DNA of 64,000 bases from Lacrimispora algidixylanolytica (GTDB taxonomy: Bacteria; Bacillota; Clostridia; Lachnospirales; Lachnospiraceae), in NCBI RefSeq assembly GCF_003609635.1, contig NZ_MCIA01000032.1:124001-188000 (forward strand). Reading direction: 5' to 3'. A program made the translations under genes and the position numbers. The notes beneath the pieces are model-generated. The model did not search any database and had not been told where the DNA came from. It saw nothing but the letters and a program-made list of their open reading frames with translations. Of this stretch, positions 1 to 8,178 are shown piece after piece (position 1 is the stretch's first letter; each line of letters begins with the position of its first letter).

Positions 1-357
1 CAAGGAAAAAAGCTTGGTTATGAAATTCTAAAAGAGCTACCCTGCATATTTCTTGAAAAGAATACCAGTACCAGAGCCTTTATGGATCGGTTTCTAGCGG
101 AAAGAGGTGTGGAAGTGGAACCGGAATTTGAACTGTCAACCAGTGATATGATCGTTCAGTTTGCCATGCGTAATCTGGGCATTGGTTGTGTGATGTCGGG
201 ATTTGCAAAGGTGGAGCTGGAAAGAGGAAATCTTATGGAATTAAAATTCCAAGAAGAAATGCCCAAACGTCATTTCTCCATTATCACGGATAAGAAAACG
301 CCTGTTTCACCAGCCGGTAAAGGACTTTTACAGCTTATGAAGAACGACATAAGCTGA
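1..357 (+). CDS. LysR-family regulator, C-terminal fragment (cut by window edge)
   Basis: The reading frame is open from base 1 and stops at 357, so the gene starts upstream of the window. The visible ~118 residues look like the second half of a LysR substrate-binding domain: a NTSTRAF-type strand-loop, then STSDMIVQFAMRNLGIGCV, which matches the region of these proteins that reads 'activatGlGia.lp'. The N-terminal helix-turn-helix is not in the window, so the family call rests on the effector domain only. It precedes purA on the same strand with a 100 bp gap, and no link between the two is evident. Confidence 0.75.
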   Translation, partial: QGKKLGYEILKELPCIFLEKNTSTRAFMDRFLAERGVEVEPEFELSTSDMIVQFAMRNLGIGCVMSGFAKVELERGNLMELKFQEEMPKRHFSIITDKKTPVSPAGKGLLQLMKNDIS

Positions 358-457
358 GCTTATGTCAAATATAAATAATATTGATTTTACTTATGCAACT
401 CTTTGCGGTATCATATAGAAGTAAAAGGTATTATTCACTCGAAGGAGGAACAATCAA

Positions 458-1735
458 ATGGTAAGAGCAATCGTAGGCGCCAATTGGGGCGACGAAGGAA
501 AAGGCAAGATTACAGACATGCTGGCGAAGGAATCTGATATTATCGTACGTTATCAGGGGGGTAGCAACGCTGGACATACTATCATCAACAATTATGGCAA
601 GTTTGCGCTTCATCTTCTGCCTTCTGGCGTATTTTATGATCATACGACAAGTATCATAGGCAATGGTGTGGCATTAAACATTCCATTTCTTGTAAAGGAA
701 GTTAATGATTTGGTAAGCAAAGGTGTGCCAAAGCCACAGATTCTTGTATCTGACCGTGCACAGATTCTTATGCCGTACCACATTCTTTTCGATCAGTATG
801 AAGAAGAACGTCTAGGCAAACAGTCTTTTGGTTCTACAAAATCAGGGATTGCTCCATTTTATTCAGATAAATATGCTAAAATTGGTTTTCAGGTTAGTGA
901 GCTTTTTGATGAAGAAGCTTTAAAGGAAAAGATAGCTCGTGTTTGCGAGACAAAGAATATACTTTTAGAGCACTTATATCATAAGCCAGCGATTAATTCA
1001 GATGAATTATTCCAGACACTTTTGGAATACCGTGAGATGGTTGAACCATTCGTATGCGATGTTTCCAAATACCTTCATGATGCAATTAAAGAAGGGAAGA
1101 CCATTCTTTTAGAAGGTCAGCTTGGATCCTTAAAGGATACGGATCATGGAATTTATCCTATGGTAACCTCATCCTCTACACTTGCAGCTTACGGTGCCAT
1201 TGGAGCAGGAATCCCTCCATATGAAATCAAGAATATTACAACAGTCGTGAAGGCTTATTCTAGTGCAGTAGGCGCTGGTGCATTTGTAAGTGAGATATTT
1301 GGTGATGAGGCAGATGAATTAAGACGTAGAGGCGGCGATGGCGGCGAATTCGGAGCTACCACAGGAAGACCAAGACGTATGGGTTGGTTTGATGCGGTTG
1401 CTTCCAGATATGGTTGCCGTATTCAGGGCGCTACAGAAGTTGCACTGACCGTTCTTGACGTATTGGGATATCTTGATGAGCTTCCTATCTGTATCGGATA
1501 TGAGATTGACGGAGAAGTGACAAAGGATTTCCCAACAACTTCTAAGCTTAATATAGCAAAACCTGTGTACACCACCCTTCCAGGCTGGAAATGTGAGACA
1601 CGTGGTATTACAAAATACGAAGATCTTCCAGAAAACTGCAGAAAATATATTGAATTCATTGAGAAGGAACTAGAGACACCAATTACTATGGTATCTAACG
1701 GTCCTGGCAGAGATGAGATTATTTACCGCAAGTAA
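458..1735 (+). CDS. purA: Adenylosuccinate synthetase
   Basis: This enzyme catalyses the GTP-dependent joining of IMP and aspartate to adenylosuccinate, the first committed step to AMP, in the cytoplasm. The 425-residue length is normal for the family. The start is clear from GAAGGAGG a few bases upstream. Visible motifs are the N-terminal phosphate loop GANWGDEGKGKITD, the QGGSNAGHT stretch and the GTTTGRPRR-like segment EFGATTGRPRRMGWFD. It stands alone, followed by a hairpin terminator. The other purine genes in this window (purE-purM-purN-purD) lie 30 kb away. Nothing in the 100 bp leader suggests a riboswitch. Confidence 0.98.
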   Translation: MVRAIVGANWGDEGKGKITDMLAKESDIIVRYQGGSNAGHTIINNYGKFALHLLPSGVFYDHTTSIIGNGVALNIPFLVKEVNDLVSKGVPKPQILVSDRAQILMPYHILFDQYEEERLGKQSFGSTKSGIAPFYSDKYAKIGFQVSELFDEEALKEKIARVCETKNILLEHLYHKPAINSDELFQTLLEYREMVEPFVCDVSKYLHDAIKEGKTILLEGQLGSLKDTDHGIYPMVTSSSTLAAYGAIGAGIPPYEIKNITTVVKAYSSAVGAGAFVSEIFGDEADELRRRGGDGGEFGATTGRPRRMGWFDAVASRYGCRIQGATEVALTVLDVLGYLDELPICIGYEIDGEVTKDFPTTSKLNIAKPVYTTLPGWKCETRGITKYEDLPENCRKYIEFIEKELETPITMVSNGPGRDEIIYRK

Positions 1736-1748
1736 GAAATAATTAAAA

Positions 1749-1797
1749 ACGGAGAACAAGGATAAGGGGATGTGCCCGGTCCTGTTCTCTGTTTTTT
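1749..1797. terminator. Intrinsic terminator between convergent purA and lacI-type gene
   Basis: The arms ACGGAGAACA and TGTTCTCTGT pair with one mismatch around a loop, followed by TTTTTT on the plus strand. An A-run on the other side lets it also serve the converging regulator gene. Confidence 0.85.
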
Positions 1798-1814
1798 AAA
1801 TTGCTCATTGTCGA

Positions 1815-2813
1815 TTATGTAGTTTCTCTTTCTGCTAAAGAAGCGTGAAACATAATATGTTGATATGCCGGTACTATTTCCTGCTCTGTTTCCATTTCTC
1901 CTATTAAAAGCTGAACCGCTTTGCTCCCCATTTCAAACGCTGGCATCTCCATAGATGTCATGGAAGTTTCAAGCATATCACCAATACAATGTCCGGTTAG
2001 ACTCATGACCTTGATTTGTTCTGGAAAATTCAGTCCCTCTTTTTTCAATGCTCTGAGGGCACCGATCCCATGCATATCTACCGCAGCCATAATGCCATCT
2101 AGCTTAGGATCCTGTTTAAGCAGCTGATATACCCCTTCGTAGCCTTCGTTAAAATAATTACGGGAGGGGCCAGAAAGACCAACCACATTTTCTGTAAAAC
2201 CACTTTCGCTAATTGCATCATAATAGCCGCGATAGCGATCTCGGTATGGAATAAGTTTTGAAAAACCATTAATTAAGCCAATGTGGCGACAGCCCTTTGA
2301 AACCAGATATTTCACTCCGTTATAAGCAATTTCGTGATAATCAGTTACTACACTGCTCATGGTTTTATCCTGTCGACGTACCACTTGGACAACAGATATT
2401 CCACTGTCTCTGATATCCCGAATCAGACGGGCATTCTCTCCCGTTGAAGCAATGATAATACCGTCTCCAAACCCATTTCTCAATCGATTCAAACACTCTT
2501 TTTCCACATTCGGATCATCTTTGGTACAGCAGATTAATGTTTCATAACCGAACTTGCGGGCTTCCAGTTCTATTCCCTGGGTAATCTCCGAAAAAACTGA
2601 CATGCTGATACTGGGGACCACCACGCCTATGGTATGGCGCTTACCCTGTCGAAGTCCTTTGGCCAATAAATTAGGATGGTAACTCAGTTGTTTGACCGCA
2701 GCATAAATTCTTGCCTTTGTTTCCGGATGTACATAAGAAGTATTATTTAATGCCCTGGAGGCAGTACTGACATCAACACAGGCCAGTTTAGCGACATCTT
2801 TTAGAGTGGCCAT
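1815..2813 (-). CDS. LacI-family transcriptional regulator
   Basis: This is a 332-residue LacI-type repressor. The N-terminal helix-turn-helix and hinge (residues ~3-55) read TLKDVAKLACVDVSTASRAL and then NPNLLAKGLR-like hinge residues. A periplasmic-binding-protein-like effector domain follows (TIGVVVPSIS, ~60-330). The start is backed by AGGAGGTGCC just upstream. Its promoter (TTGACA-17-TATAAT, minus strand, 2956-2984) is followed immediately by a CAAACGTTTG operator. The same type of site lies in the same position at the divergent DHDPS-like gene and, as a variant, at the Nramp-like gene, so I infer a local autoregulated repressor of those genes. The effector is unknown, probably a sugar acid or similar small molecule. 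Confidence 0.93.
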   Translation of the reverse strand: MATLKDVAKLACVDVSTASRALNNTSYVHPETKARIYAAVKQLSYHPNLLAKGLRQGKRHTIGVVVPSISMSVFSEITQGIELEARKFGYETLICCTKDDPNVEKECLNRLRNGFGDGIIIASTGENARLIRDIRDSGISVVQVVRRQDKTMSSVVTDYHEIAYNGVKYLVSKGCRHIGLINGFSKLIPYRDRYRGYYDAISESGFTENVVGLSGPSRNYFNEGYEGVYQLLKQDPKLDGIMAAVDMHGIGALRALKKEGLNFPEQIKVMSLTGHCIGDMLETSMTSMEMPAFEMGSKAVQLLIGEMETEQEIVPAYQHIMFHASLAERETT

Positions 2814-2928
2814 ATAGAGGCACCTCCTTTCTGATTTTATTAGATTAAAGTATTAATCGTTTTTTATTCCGGGAGTACGTTCTATGTATAGGTTGATAAA
2901 GCCTGTTTGTAATCGTTAATATAAGCCT

Positions 2929-2984
2929 CTGCAAACGTTTGTTATTCATGCAATCATTATAGTATTTCAGTCCTTTTGTGTCAA
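2929..2984 (-). promoter_or_regulatory. Promoter and operator of the LacI-type gene
   Basis: On the minus strand TTGACA (2984-2979), a 17 bp spacer and TATAAT (2961-2956) form a consensus sigma-A promoter. Just downstream lies the palindrome CAAACGTTTG (within 2930-2943), a typical LacI-family operator. Its position over the transcription start implies autorepression. Confidence 0.8.
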
Positions 2985-3232
2985 TGCCTGTACATGTACC
3001 ACCAACGGCTTGCTTTTGGGTTTTTATACTTATTTACACTATAATAATCTTTATTATCTAGGTATTCACATGTAGTCACATTAGCATAAAAAACGCTTAA
3101 CCCCCTTTGTTTACTGGCTTTTGTGCGATATTATACTTTCTCAATCATGGTACTTATTCCACCTTTCGTTTTTGCTAATAGTTCAAAAGTTTTCTTGATA
3201 CATGCAAAAAATTGCAGGAAACCTCCGTCGTC
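2985..3232. other. Intergenic spacer with no gene seen
   Basis: This is AT-rich sequence between the two divergent promoters of the LacI-type regulator and the DHDPS-like gene. I see no open frame with a ribosome site, no convincing hairpin and no RNA gene. Confidence 0.5.
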
Positions 3233-3291
3233 TTGACTCCATACATCCGGCATGATATAAATGAGTTACACAAGAAATGCAAACGTTTGTA
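3233..3291 (+). promoter_or_regulatory. Promoter and LacI-type operator of DHDPS-like gene
   Basis: TTGACT (3233-3238), a 17 bp spacer and TATAAA (3256-3261) make a good promoter. GCAAACGTTTGT at 3279-3290 repeats the operator core seen in front of the LacI-type gene and sits just after the predicted start of transcription. Confidence 0.78.
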
Positions 3292-3360
3292 TTAAAACTT
3301 GGAGCATATGCGCAGTGCTTACATATCAAACAAATGGTCGAATTAAAGGAGAAAAAAATT

Positions 3361-4335
3361 ATGGCAAAAACTAAAAACTTTAAAACAATATTCCCAGCTG
3401 TATCTGTTCCGTTAAAAGATGATTATTCTATTGATGAAAAAGAATTTCGTGCATATCTTCGTTGGATTAAAACGTTTTATGGTAAGGGGATTGAGGGGTT
3501 AGTATGTAATGGACATACTGGAGAAGTAACAGGTCTGACACGTACAGAACGGAAACGTGTTGTTGAAATCTGCAGCGAAGAATGCGGTGATGTAATGACA
3601 ATTGTTTCCGGTATTAACTGCGAAAATACCGTAGAGTCTATTGAAATGGCAAGAGAAGCAAAGGAAGCTGGTGCAGATGGAATTTTGTTAATGCCTCCTC
3701 ATATGTGGCTTCGTTTTGGAATGAGTGAGGATGCACCATTTGAGTACGTAAAAGATGTAGCGGAAGGTGCTGATATTGACATCATCATTCACTTATATCC
3801 AGCAATTAGTAAGGCATTTTATCCAGTACAAACTTTAATTAAAATGTGCAAAGAAATTGATCATGTTAAATGTATCAAGATGGGAACCCGTGTTACTTCC
3901 ATCTATGAGCATGATGTACGTTTGCTTCGCCAGGAGTGCCCAGATATTTCTCTTATCACTTGTCACGATGAAACACTGTGCGTGAGCTGGTTCCCTGGAA
4001 TGGATGGAGCTTTAATCGGATTTGCTGGCTGCGTTCCTGAAATAATCTGTCCGGCATGGGATGTATTTAAGAATCCTGATAAACATACTTTGAAAGAAGC
4101 ACAGAACTGGTCCGATCGTATTTACCATATTTCACAGGCAATCTATGGTGGAGGGCAGCCGTCTGGCGAAGCTCATGCGCGTTTGAAAGAAGCATTGGTA
4201 CAGCGAGGAGTATTTACTTCCGGACTCATGCGTAAACCTGTATTGCCATTGAATAAGGAAGAAAAAGATTGGATTGCGCAGGGTCTTGAGCGCAGTGAAC
4301 TTGAAAAAATCGATATGAATCAGTTTCTGGATTAA
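3361..4335 (+). CDS. Dihydrodipicolinate synthase family lyase (DapA-like)
   Basis: This is a 324-residue class I aldolase of the DHDPS/N-acetylneuraminate lyase family. Enzymes of this family use a Schiff-base lysine to cleave or condense pyruvate-type substrates. The start at 3361 follows AAAGGAG; an upstream in-frame ATG at 3277 lies inside the operator and is rejected. The substrate loop NGHTGEVTGLT (~50-60), a probable catalytic tyrosine in HLYPA (Y146) and a probable Schiff-base lysine in CIKMGTR (K173) are visible. It is probably not the lysine-pathway DapA: it is regulated with a LacI repressor and a transporter, which points to breakdown of an imported organic or sugar acid. The true substrate cannot be read from sequence. 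Confidence 0.88.
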   Translation: MAKTKNFKTIFPAVSVPLKDDYSIDEKEFRAYLRWIKTFYGKGIEGLVCNGHTGEVTGLTRTERKRVVEICSEECGDVMTIVSGINCENTVESIEMAREAKEAGADGILLMPPHMWLRFGMSEDAPFEYVKDVAEGADIDIIIHLYPAISKAFYPVQTLIKMCKEIDHVKCIKMGTRVTSIYEHDVRLLRQECPDISLITCHDETLCVSWFPGMDGALIGFAGCVPEIICPAWDVFKNPDKHTLKEAQNWSDRIYHISQAIYGGGQPSGEAHARLKEALVQRGVFTSGLMRKPVLPLNKEEKDWIAQGLERSELEKIDMNQFLD

Positions 4336-4378
4336 TCCAGATAGTTGAAACATAAACGTTTTTATTTATCAAATATAT

Positions 4379-4426
4379 GAAAGAAAGCCGATTGAGGATA
4401 TGATCATCCGAGATCGGCCTTCTTTC
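4379..4426 (+). terminator. Hairpin after the DHDPS-like gene
   Basis: GAAAGAAAGCCGAT and ATCGGCCTTCTTTC pair over 13 of 14 positions around a short loop. There is no clear T-run after the stem, so it may act as an mRNA 3' end or a weak terminator. Confidence 0.6.
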
Positions 4427-4559
4427 GTAACTGACCTGTTATGAGCATATGATGTCCAATACTGAATTCGTCTTACATTGGGTAAGGGCTTGCTTGTAGT
4501 TATAAAAATTGTGCACAATTATCAATAAGTGCAACATATTGCAGGATTAGTTGTAAACA

Positions 4560-4630
4560 TTGACGAATGTATGAAGTTTGTTATAAAATGAACCAACAAA
4601 AACAAACGATTGCATGCAGGTTTGTTGGTT
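4560..4630 (+). promoter_or_regulatory. Promoter and operator region of Nramp-like gene
   Basis: TTGACG (4560-4565), 16 bp and TATAAA (4582-4587) form a promoter. Directly downstream are a perfect 10 bp inverted repeat (AACCAACAAA at 4591 and TTTGTTGGTT at 4621) and, inside it, CAAACGATTGCA, a variant of the LacI-type site at the two neighbouring promoters. The architecture matches theirs, so shared control is likely. Confidence 0.68.
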
Positions 4631-4682
4631 GATTTACACAATTTATACTTATTGATTTTACTTGAATGTTAAGGAGGTATTT

Positions 4683-6026
4683 ATGGAAAGTAATTATGCG
4701 GGGGATTTAGTAATGACTCAGGAGTCCAATAATATGATCGAGGCTGCTGATAATGTATTGGGGTTTGATCCAAAGACTGTTAAACGTCTTCCCACAGGGG
4801 AACTATTAAAAAAGGTGGGACCAGGGTTTATTTTAGCAGGCATTGTACTTGGACCTGGTTCTCTAACGACATCAGCCATGATGGGTGCTCAATACGGATA
4901 CCGTTTGCTGTGGATCATGATTCCTGTTTTGTTTATGGGAACTACATTCATGTTAACAACTTATAGACTGTCCATGCTGACCGGAATGCCATCCATTCAC
5001 GCAATCCGTCATTATTATGGTAAGACGGCTGCTGGTTTTGTTGGCATTGCTACATTTTTAGCCTGTATGTTTTTCACAATCGGTAACATCTCTGGTATTG
5101 GAGCGGGAATGAATCTGGTTTTTGGGATAAACTGGAAGCTTGGGGCGGTTATTATCATGGCTGCGGTAATATTTTGTTATTTTTCTAAAAATGTTTATAA
5201 CAAAATAGAAAAAGGAATTATGGTTGCATTATGTGCAATGACAATTGCATTTCTGTTCGTTTTAATCATGTCTGGTGGACCTGATGCCAGGGAATCTGCC
5301 AGGGGACTGGTTCAATGGAAGTTTCCAGCAGGAAGTCTTCCGATGATTATAGGATTCATTGGTTCCAGTGCTTCTTTAACTACAGGTATTTATGGAACTT
5401 ATCTTGGCAATGAAAAGAAGTGGAAGAAACAGGATTTATTCAACGGTGTAATGATGACCGATGCAGCCGCACATATTTTTGGTGTTATAGTTATCAGTAT
5501 TGCAATTATTCTGGTTGGCGCGATTGTAATGAATCCGACGGGGGCTACGATAAACGCTCCTGCAGATCTGGCAGCTATGCTGATTCCTGTACTGGGTGAT
5601 GCTGCTCCGCTGGTTATGGGAATCGCTTTACTTTCCGCAGCTTTCTCCGCTATATTAGGAAATACTGCAAGAGGAGTTGTATTGTTAAATGCAGGTGTTA
5701 ATCAGCCAACGGCATTAGATGGAAAAAATATTAAAATTGGTTCTATGATTGTTCTTGCAATCGGTACCGCCATTTGCTTTAGTTATGGGAAATCTCCGGT
5801 ACAATTAATCTATTTATCTAATGTTGCAACAGGTATAGCAACACCAGTTGCTGGATTGTTTATCACTCGGATGATCTGGAGAAAAGATATTAACCGTGGA
5901 ATTAAGGAACCAAGAGCACTTCAGATTTGTATGACGATTAGTTACATATTCTACTTATTTGTAACCATTTATGCATTAGTTGGCGTGGTTCCGAAATTCA
6001 TAAATTCGATTGTAGGATTGTTTTAA
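4683..6026 (+). CDS. Nramp-related membrane transporter lacking the usual metal motifs
   Basis: This is a 447-residue polytopic membrane protein with about 11 hydrophobic segments, recognisable as Nramp-related. The start at 4683 follows AAGGAGGT; an ATG at 4662 upstream is not supported. In true Nramp metal carriers the first helix carries DPGN and the sixth carries MPHN. Here the corresponding stretches read LGPGSLTT (residues ~56-63) and GSSASLTTG, so the aspartate, asparagine and methionine ligands are not apparent. It sits downstream of a DHDPS-like lyase and shares its type of operator. I infer that it may import the lyase's organic substrate or a different ion, not manganese or iron. 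Confidence 0.82.
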   Translation: MESNYAGDLVMTQESNNMIEAADNVLGFDPKTVKRLPTGELLKKVGPGFILAGIVLGPGSLTTSAMMGAQYGYRLLWIMIPVLFMGTTFMLTTYRLSMLTGMPSIHAIRHYYGKTAAGFVGIATFLACMFFTIGNISGIGAGMNLVFGINWKLGAVIIMAAVIFCYFSKNVYNKIEKGIMVALCAMTIAFLFVLIMSGGPDARESARGLVQWKFPAGSLPMIIGFIGSSASLTTGIYGTYLGNEKKWKKQDLFNGVMMTDAAAHIFGVIVISIAIILVGAIVMNPTGATINAPADLAAMLIPVLGDAAPLVMGIALLSAAFSAILGNTARGVVLLNAGVNQPTALDGKNIKIGSMIVLAIGTAICFSYGKSPVQLIYLSNVATGIATPVAGLFITRMIWRKDINRGIKEPRALQICMTISYIFYLFVTIYALVGVVPKFINSIVGLF

Positions 6027-6109
6027 TTAGCTTTTTATATTTTTCTAAAAAGCCCCTAGCTAGCTGATATAAACTACACGCAAACTGCGAAATAGACTGT
6101 TTGCAACAA

Positions 6110-6148
6110 ACAGGCTGCATCTTCGCTTAGAGCGAGTATGCAGCCTGT
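6110..6148. terminator. Strong hairpin between convergent genes
   Basis: ACAGGCTGCAT and ATGCAGCCTGT form a perfect 11 bp stem, with a second small stem (TCGCT/AGCGA) in the loop. It lies between the Nramp-like gene and the converging small membrane gene. No long T-run follows on either strand. Confidence 0.6.
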
Positions 6149-6158
6149 GAAGATAACT

Positions 6159-6386
6159 TTATTCGTCTTCCCCGTTGCGTGTTTTATTACGTTCATCTGG
6201 CTTTAAGACGCGGGCCACCAGTTGTACTACATAAAGAAAGACAGGAACAGCAACGGTTGAGAAAATAGCAGCCATCAGCCAGTTCTTTGAATCTGGATGA
6301 TGGGAAAATGCAGAGAACAATGCAATGATATACATGGAGACGATTAAAATAACTCCAATCATTGCCAGTGGGCGTTTTAAGTTCAT
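6159..6386 (-). CDS. Small membrane protein, unknown function
   Basis: This is a 75-residue protein with two hydrophobic helices (about residues 7-28 and 36-58) and a charged tail ending in NGEDE. I place the start at the ATG at 6386, behind GAGGG, not at the ATG 51 bases upstream, whose extra residues are basic and lack a ribosome site. It stands alone between convergent and divergent neighbours. I do not recognise the family. Confidence 0.6.
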   Translation of the reverse strand: MNLKRPLAMIGVILIVSMYIIALFSAFSHHPDSKNWLMAAIFSTVAVPVFLYVVQLVARVLKPDERNKTRNGEDE

Positions 6387-6549
6387 GGGTGAAATCCCTC
6401 GCTTTCTAAACCTGATATAGTTTCTATTATATCTCATAAAATGAAGATTGGAAAGAAGCCCTTAGAGAATCTTAATAAAAAGTTATAGCTTATGACCTGT
6501 ACTTTTCTCCTAAATTATAGTAGAATTTCTATTAAATAACAGGGACAGT

Positions 6550-7650
6550 ATGGAAGGGGTGTTACAATCCTTGAAAAAAACGTGGATTACGGTATCTGTC
6601 TGTATCCTTATAAGCCTGGGTTGTATCACGGTTTCTTCAGCAGAGGAGGCAGTTTCCACACCCTCCGGTGGCAAATCTTTAACACCGGAAACGAAATGGA
6701 GCTGGCAGAAGGATTTTGATGGTTGGAAGTATGTAGATGGCCAGGGGGGCTTTAAAAAGAATACCTGGGAAGATATAAACGGTAGCTGGTATTATTTTGA
6801 CAATGATGGTTATATGACCACGGACTGGGTGAAGATTAAGGGAGTGGAATACTACTTTTTAGAAAGTGGTGAGCAGGAGATTGGCTGGTGCTACAATGAG
6901 GATGATGAAAAGTGGCATTATTACGGCAAGGATGGGAAAGTGCAAAAAGGCTGGTTTCAGGATGTAGACGAAAGCTGGTATTGGTTCTCTACGAGAGGAG
7001 AGATGGTTTCCTCTGGTTATAAGAACATATCTGGAAACCGATACTATTTTTTTGATAACGGACAGATGGCGGCCAATCAGTATGTAGGACTGGCCTATAT
7101 GGATGAAAAAGGAGTACGAAACCGAGAGCTGGATATCAGTGTAAAAGGTAAGAAAGGTTCCTATTCTCTTCCTGCTGAGGTAAAAGAGGCGTTTACAGAA
7201 TCTTCTAAAAATGTTCCAAGGCAGTGGGTAAAGAAATTTATTGACCAGGGCTGGGAAATTCTTTATTATCCGGATAAGCAATATTTTTCAGCACCAATGA
7301 CAGGAAACGGGATCTATTATGTTGGTCATAAGTTGGATATGAATTATAAAAAAATTAAGATCTGCAACCCTGGAGAGTTGGCGGAGGCATTCGGCGAGTA
7401 TATTGGGTACGCCTCAGGCTGTTATAAAAGTAACAGTAAATTAGGCACGGACCTAATGATGTACCGGGATTCCCTGGAGGATTTTATCTATGTGCCGGAT
7501 TATTATTCCGATGACATAGCATTTTATTTTGGTAAACTGATAGGTACCTATGTAGAATCTCCTTACACACGATCAGAGATGGAAGTGGCATCCCCAGAGG
7601 CGGTAAGTATCTTAAAAAACATTTTATATGAGCAGAAAAAGGATAAGTAA
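6550..7650 (+). CDS. Secreted cell-wall-binding repeat protein with degenerate ATLF-like domain
   Basis: This is a 366-residue exported protein. An N-terminal signal segment (ITVSVCILISLGCITVSSA) is followed by at least five choline-binding-type repeats (GSWYYFDNDGYM, EKWHYYGKDGKVQKGW, ESWYWFSTRGEM, NRYYFFDNGQM; residues ~50-175), which in this family anchor proteins to the cell wall. The C-terminal ~170 residues line up by pattern with the anthrax lethal factor-like metalloprotease domain: NPGELAEAFGEYIGYASG sits where a HEFGH zinc motif would be, and DDIAFYFGKLI where the third ligand segment would be. All expected zinc ligands are replaced, so it is probably not an active protease. The start is ATG 6550, or TTG 6571 behind GAAGGGG. 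Confidence 0.78.
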   Translation: MEGVLQSLKKTWITVSVCILISLGCITVSSAEEAVSTPSGGKSLTPETKWSWQKDFDGWKYVDGQGGFKKNTWEDINGSWYYFDNDGYMTTDWVKIKGVEYYFLESGEQEIGWCYNEDDEKWHYYGKDGKVQKGWFQDVDESWYWFSTRGEMVSSGYKNISGNRYYFFDNGQMAANQYVGLAYMDEKGVRNRELDISVKGKKGSYSLPAEVKEAFTESSKNVPRQWVKKFIDQGWEILYYPDKQYFSAPMTGNGIYYVGHKLDMNYKKIKICNPGELAEAFGEYIGYASGCYKSNSKLGTDLMMYRDSLEDFIYVPDYYSDDIAFYFGKLIGTYVESPYTRSEMEVASPEAVSILKNILYEQKKDK

Positions 7651-7681
7651 GCGGCTTTGGGCGAACCGGGGCCGCTTTTGT
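7649..7681 (+). terminator. Intrinsic terminator of the wall-binding protein gene
   Basis: AAGCGGC and GCCGCTT pair around a 15-base loop and are followed by TTTT. The stem starts inside the stop codon. Confidence 0.8.
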
Positions 7682-7704
7682 CGTATAAAAAGTTATAATT
7701 TTTA

Positions 7705-7733
7705 TTGACAAATGTTAGTAAATGGTATATTAT
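7705..7733 (+). promoter_or_regulatory. Promoter of the DUF1304-nitroreductase pair
   Basis: TTGACA (7705-7710), a 17 bp spacer and TATTAT (7728-7733) lie 53 bp before the DUF1304 start. Confidence 0.7.
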
Positions 7734-7786
7734 CAATTTAAAGGTTTAGCACAATTTAATTTAATAAAACTAAAGGAAGTGAAAAG

Positions 7787-8152
7787 ATGGCATTATTGGC
7801 TAAGGTATTCGTTGCTATCATTGCAGCCGAACATTTGTATATTCTCTGGGTAGAGATGTTTGCATGGACGACGACAGGTAAGCGTATATTTACTTCGATA
7901 GACCATACGCTTTTTGAAAAAACAAAGGGTCTTGCAGCAAATCAAGGATTGTATAATGGATTCCTATCTGCTGGACTCATTTGGTCCTTATTCATAGGGG
8001 ATGTATTATGGGCAAAGAACATAGCCGTATTTTTCCTGTCATGCGTTGTTTTTGCTGGAAGTTACGGTGCTCTGACTTCCTCGAAGTCGATTTTTTTCAA
8101 ACAGGCACTGCCGGCATTACTGGTGCTTTTAGGAGTCATATTAATTCATTAA
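7787..8152 (+). CDS. DUF1304 family membrane protein
   Basis: This is a 121-residue protein with four predicted membrane helices. AEHLYILWVEMFAW near the N-terminus and NQGLYNGFLSAGLIW in the middle are characteristic of the DUF1304 family, whose function is not known. GGAAGTG precedes the ATG. The stop is 26 bp before the nitroreductase start with no terminator between, so the two are probably co-transcribed from the promoter at 7705. Confidence 0.88.
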   Translation: MALLAKVFVAIIAAEHLYILWVEMFAWTTTGKRIFTSIDHTLFEKTKGLAANQGLYNGFLSAGLIWSLFIGDVLWAKNIAVFFLSCVVFAGSYGALTSSKSIFFKQALPALLVLLGVILIH

Positions 8153-8178
8153 ATCAAAAAAAAGAGGAGAAATAAACC

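Noticed and set aside
3277-3360. Upstream ATG of the DHDPS-like gene
   Set aside because: It lies inside the LacI-type operator, has no ribosome site and would add residues absent from the family.
4349-4368. CATAAACGTTTTTATT after the DHDPS-like gene as another operator
   Set aside because: It shares only the AAACGTTT core, is not near a promoter and is AT-rich by chance.
4662-4682. Upstream ATG of the Nramp-like gene
   Set aside because: The strong AAGGAGGT lies between this ATG and the ATG at 4683, so the second is the real start.
6859-7281. 140-residue reverse frame within the wall-binding protein gene
   Set aside because: It is a shadow of the forward gene, with no ribosome site or recognisable domain.
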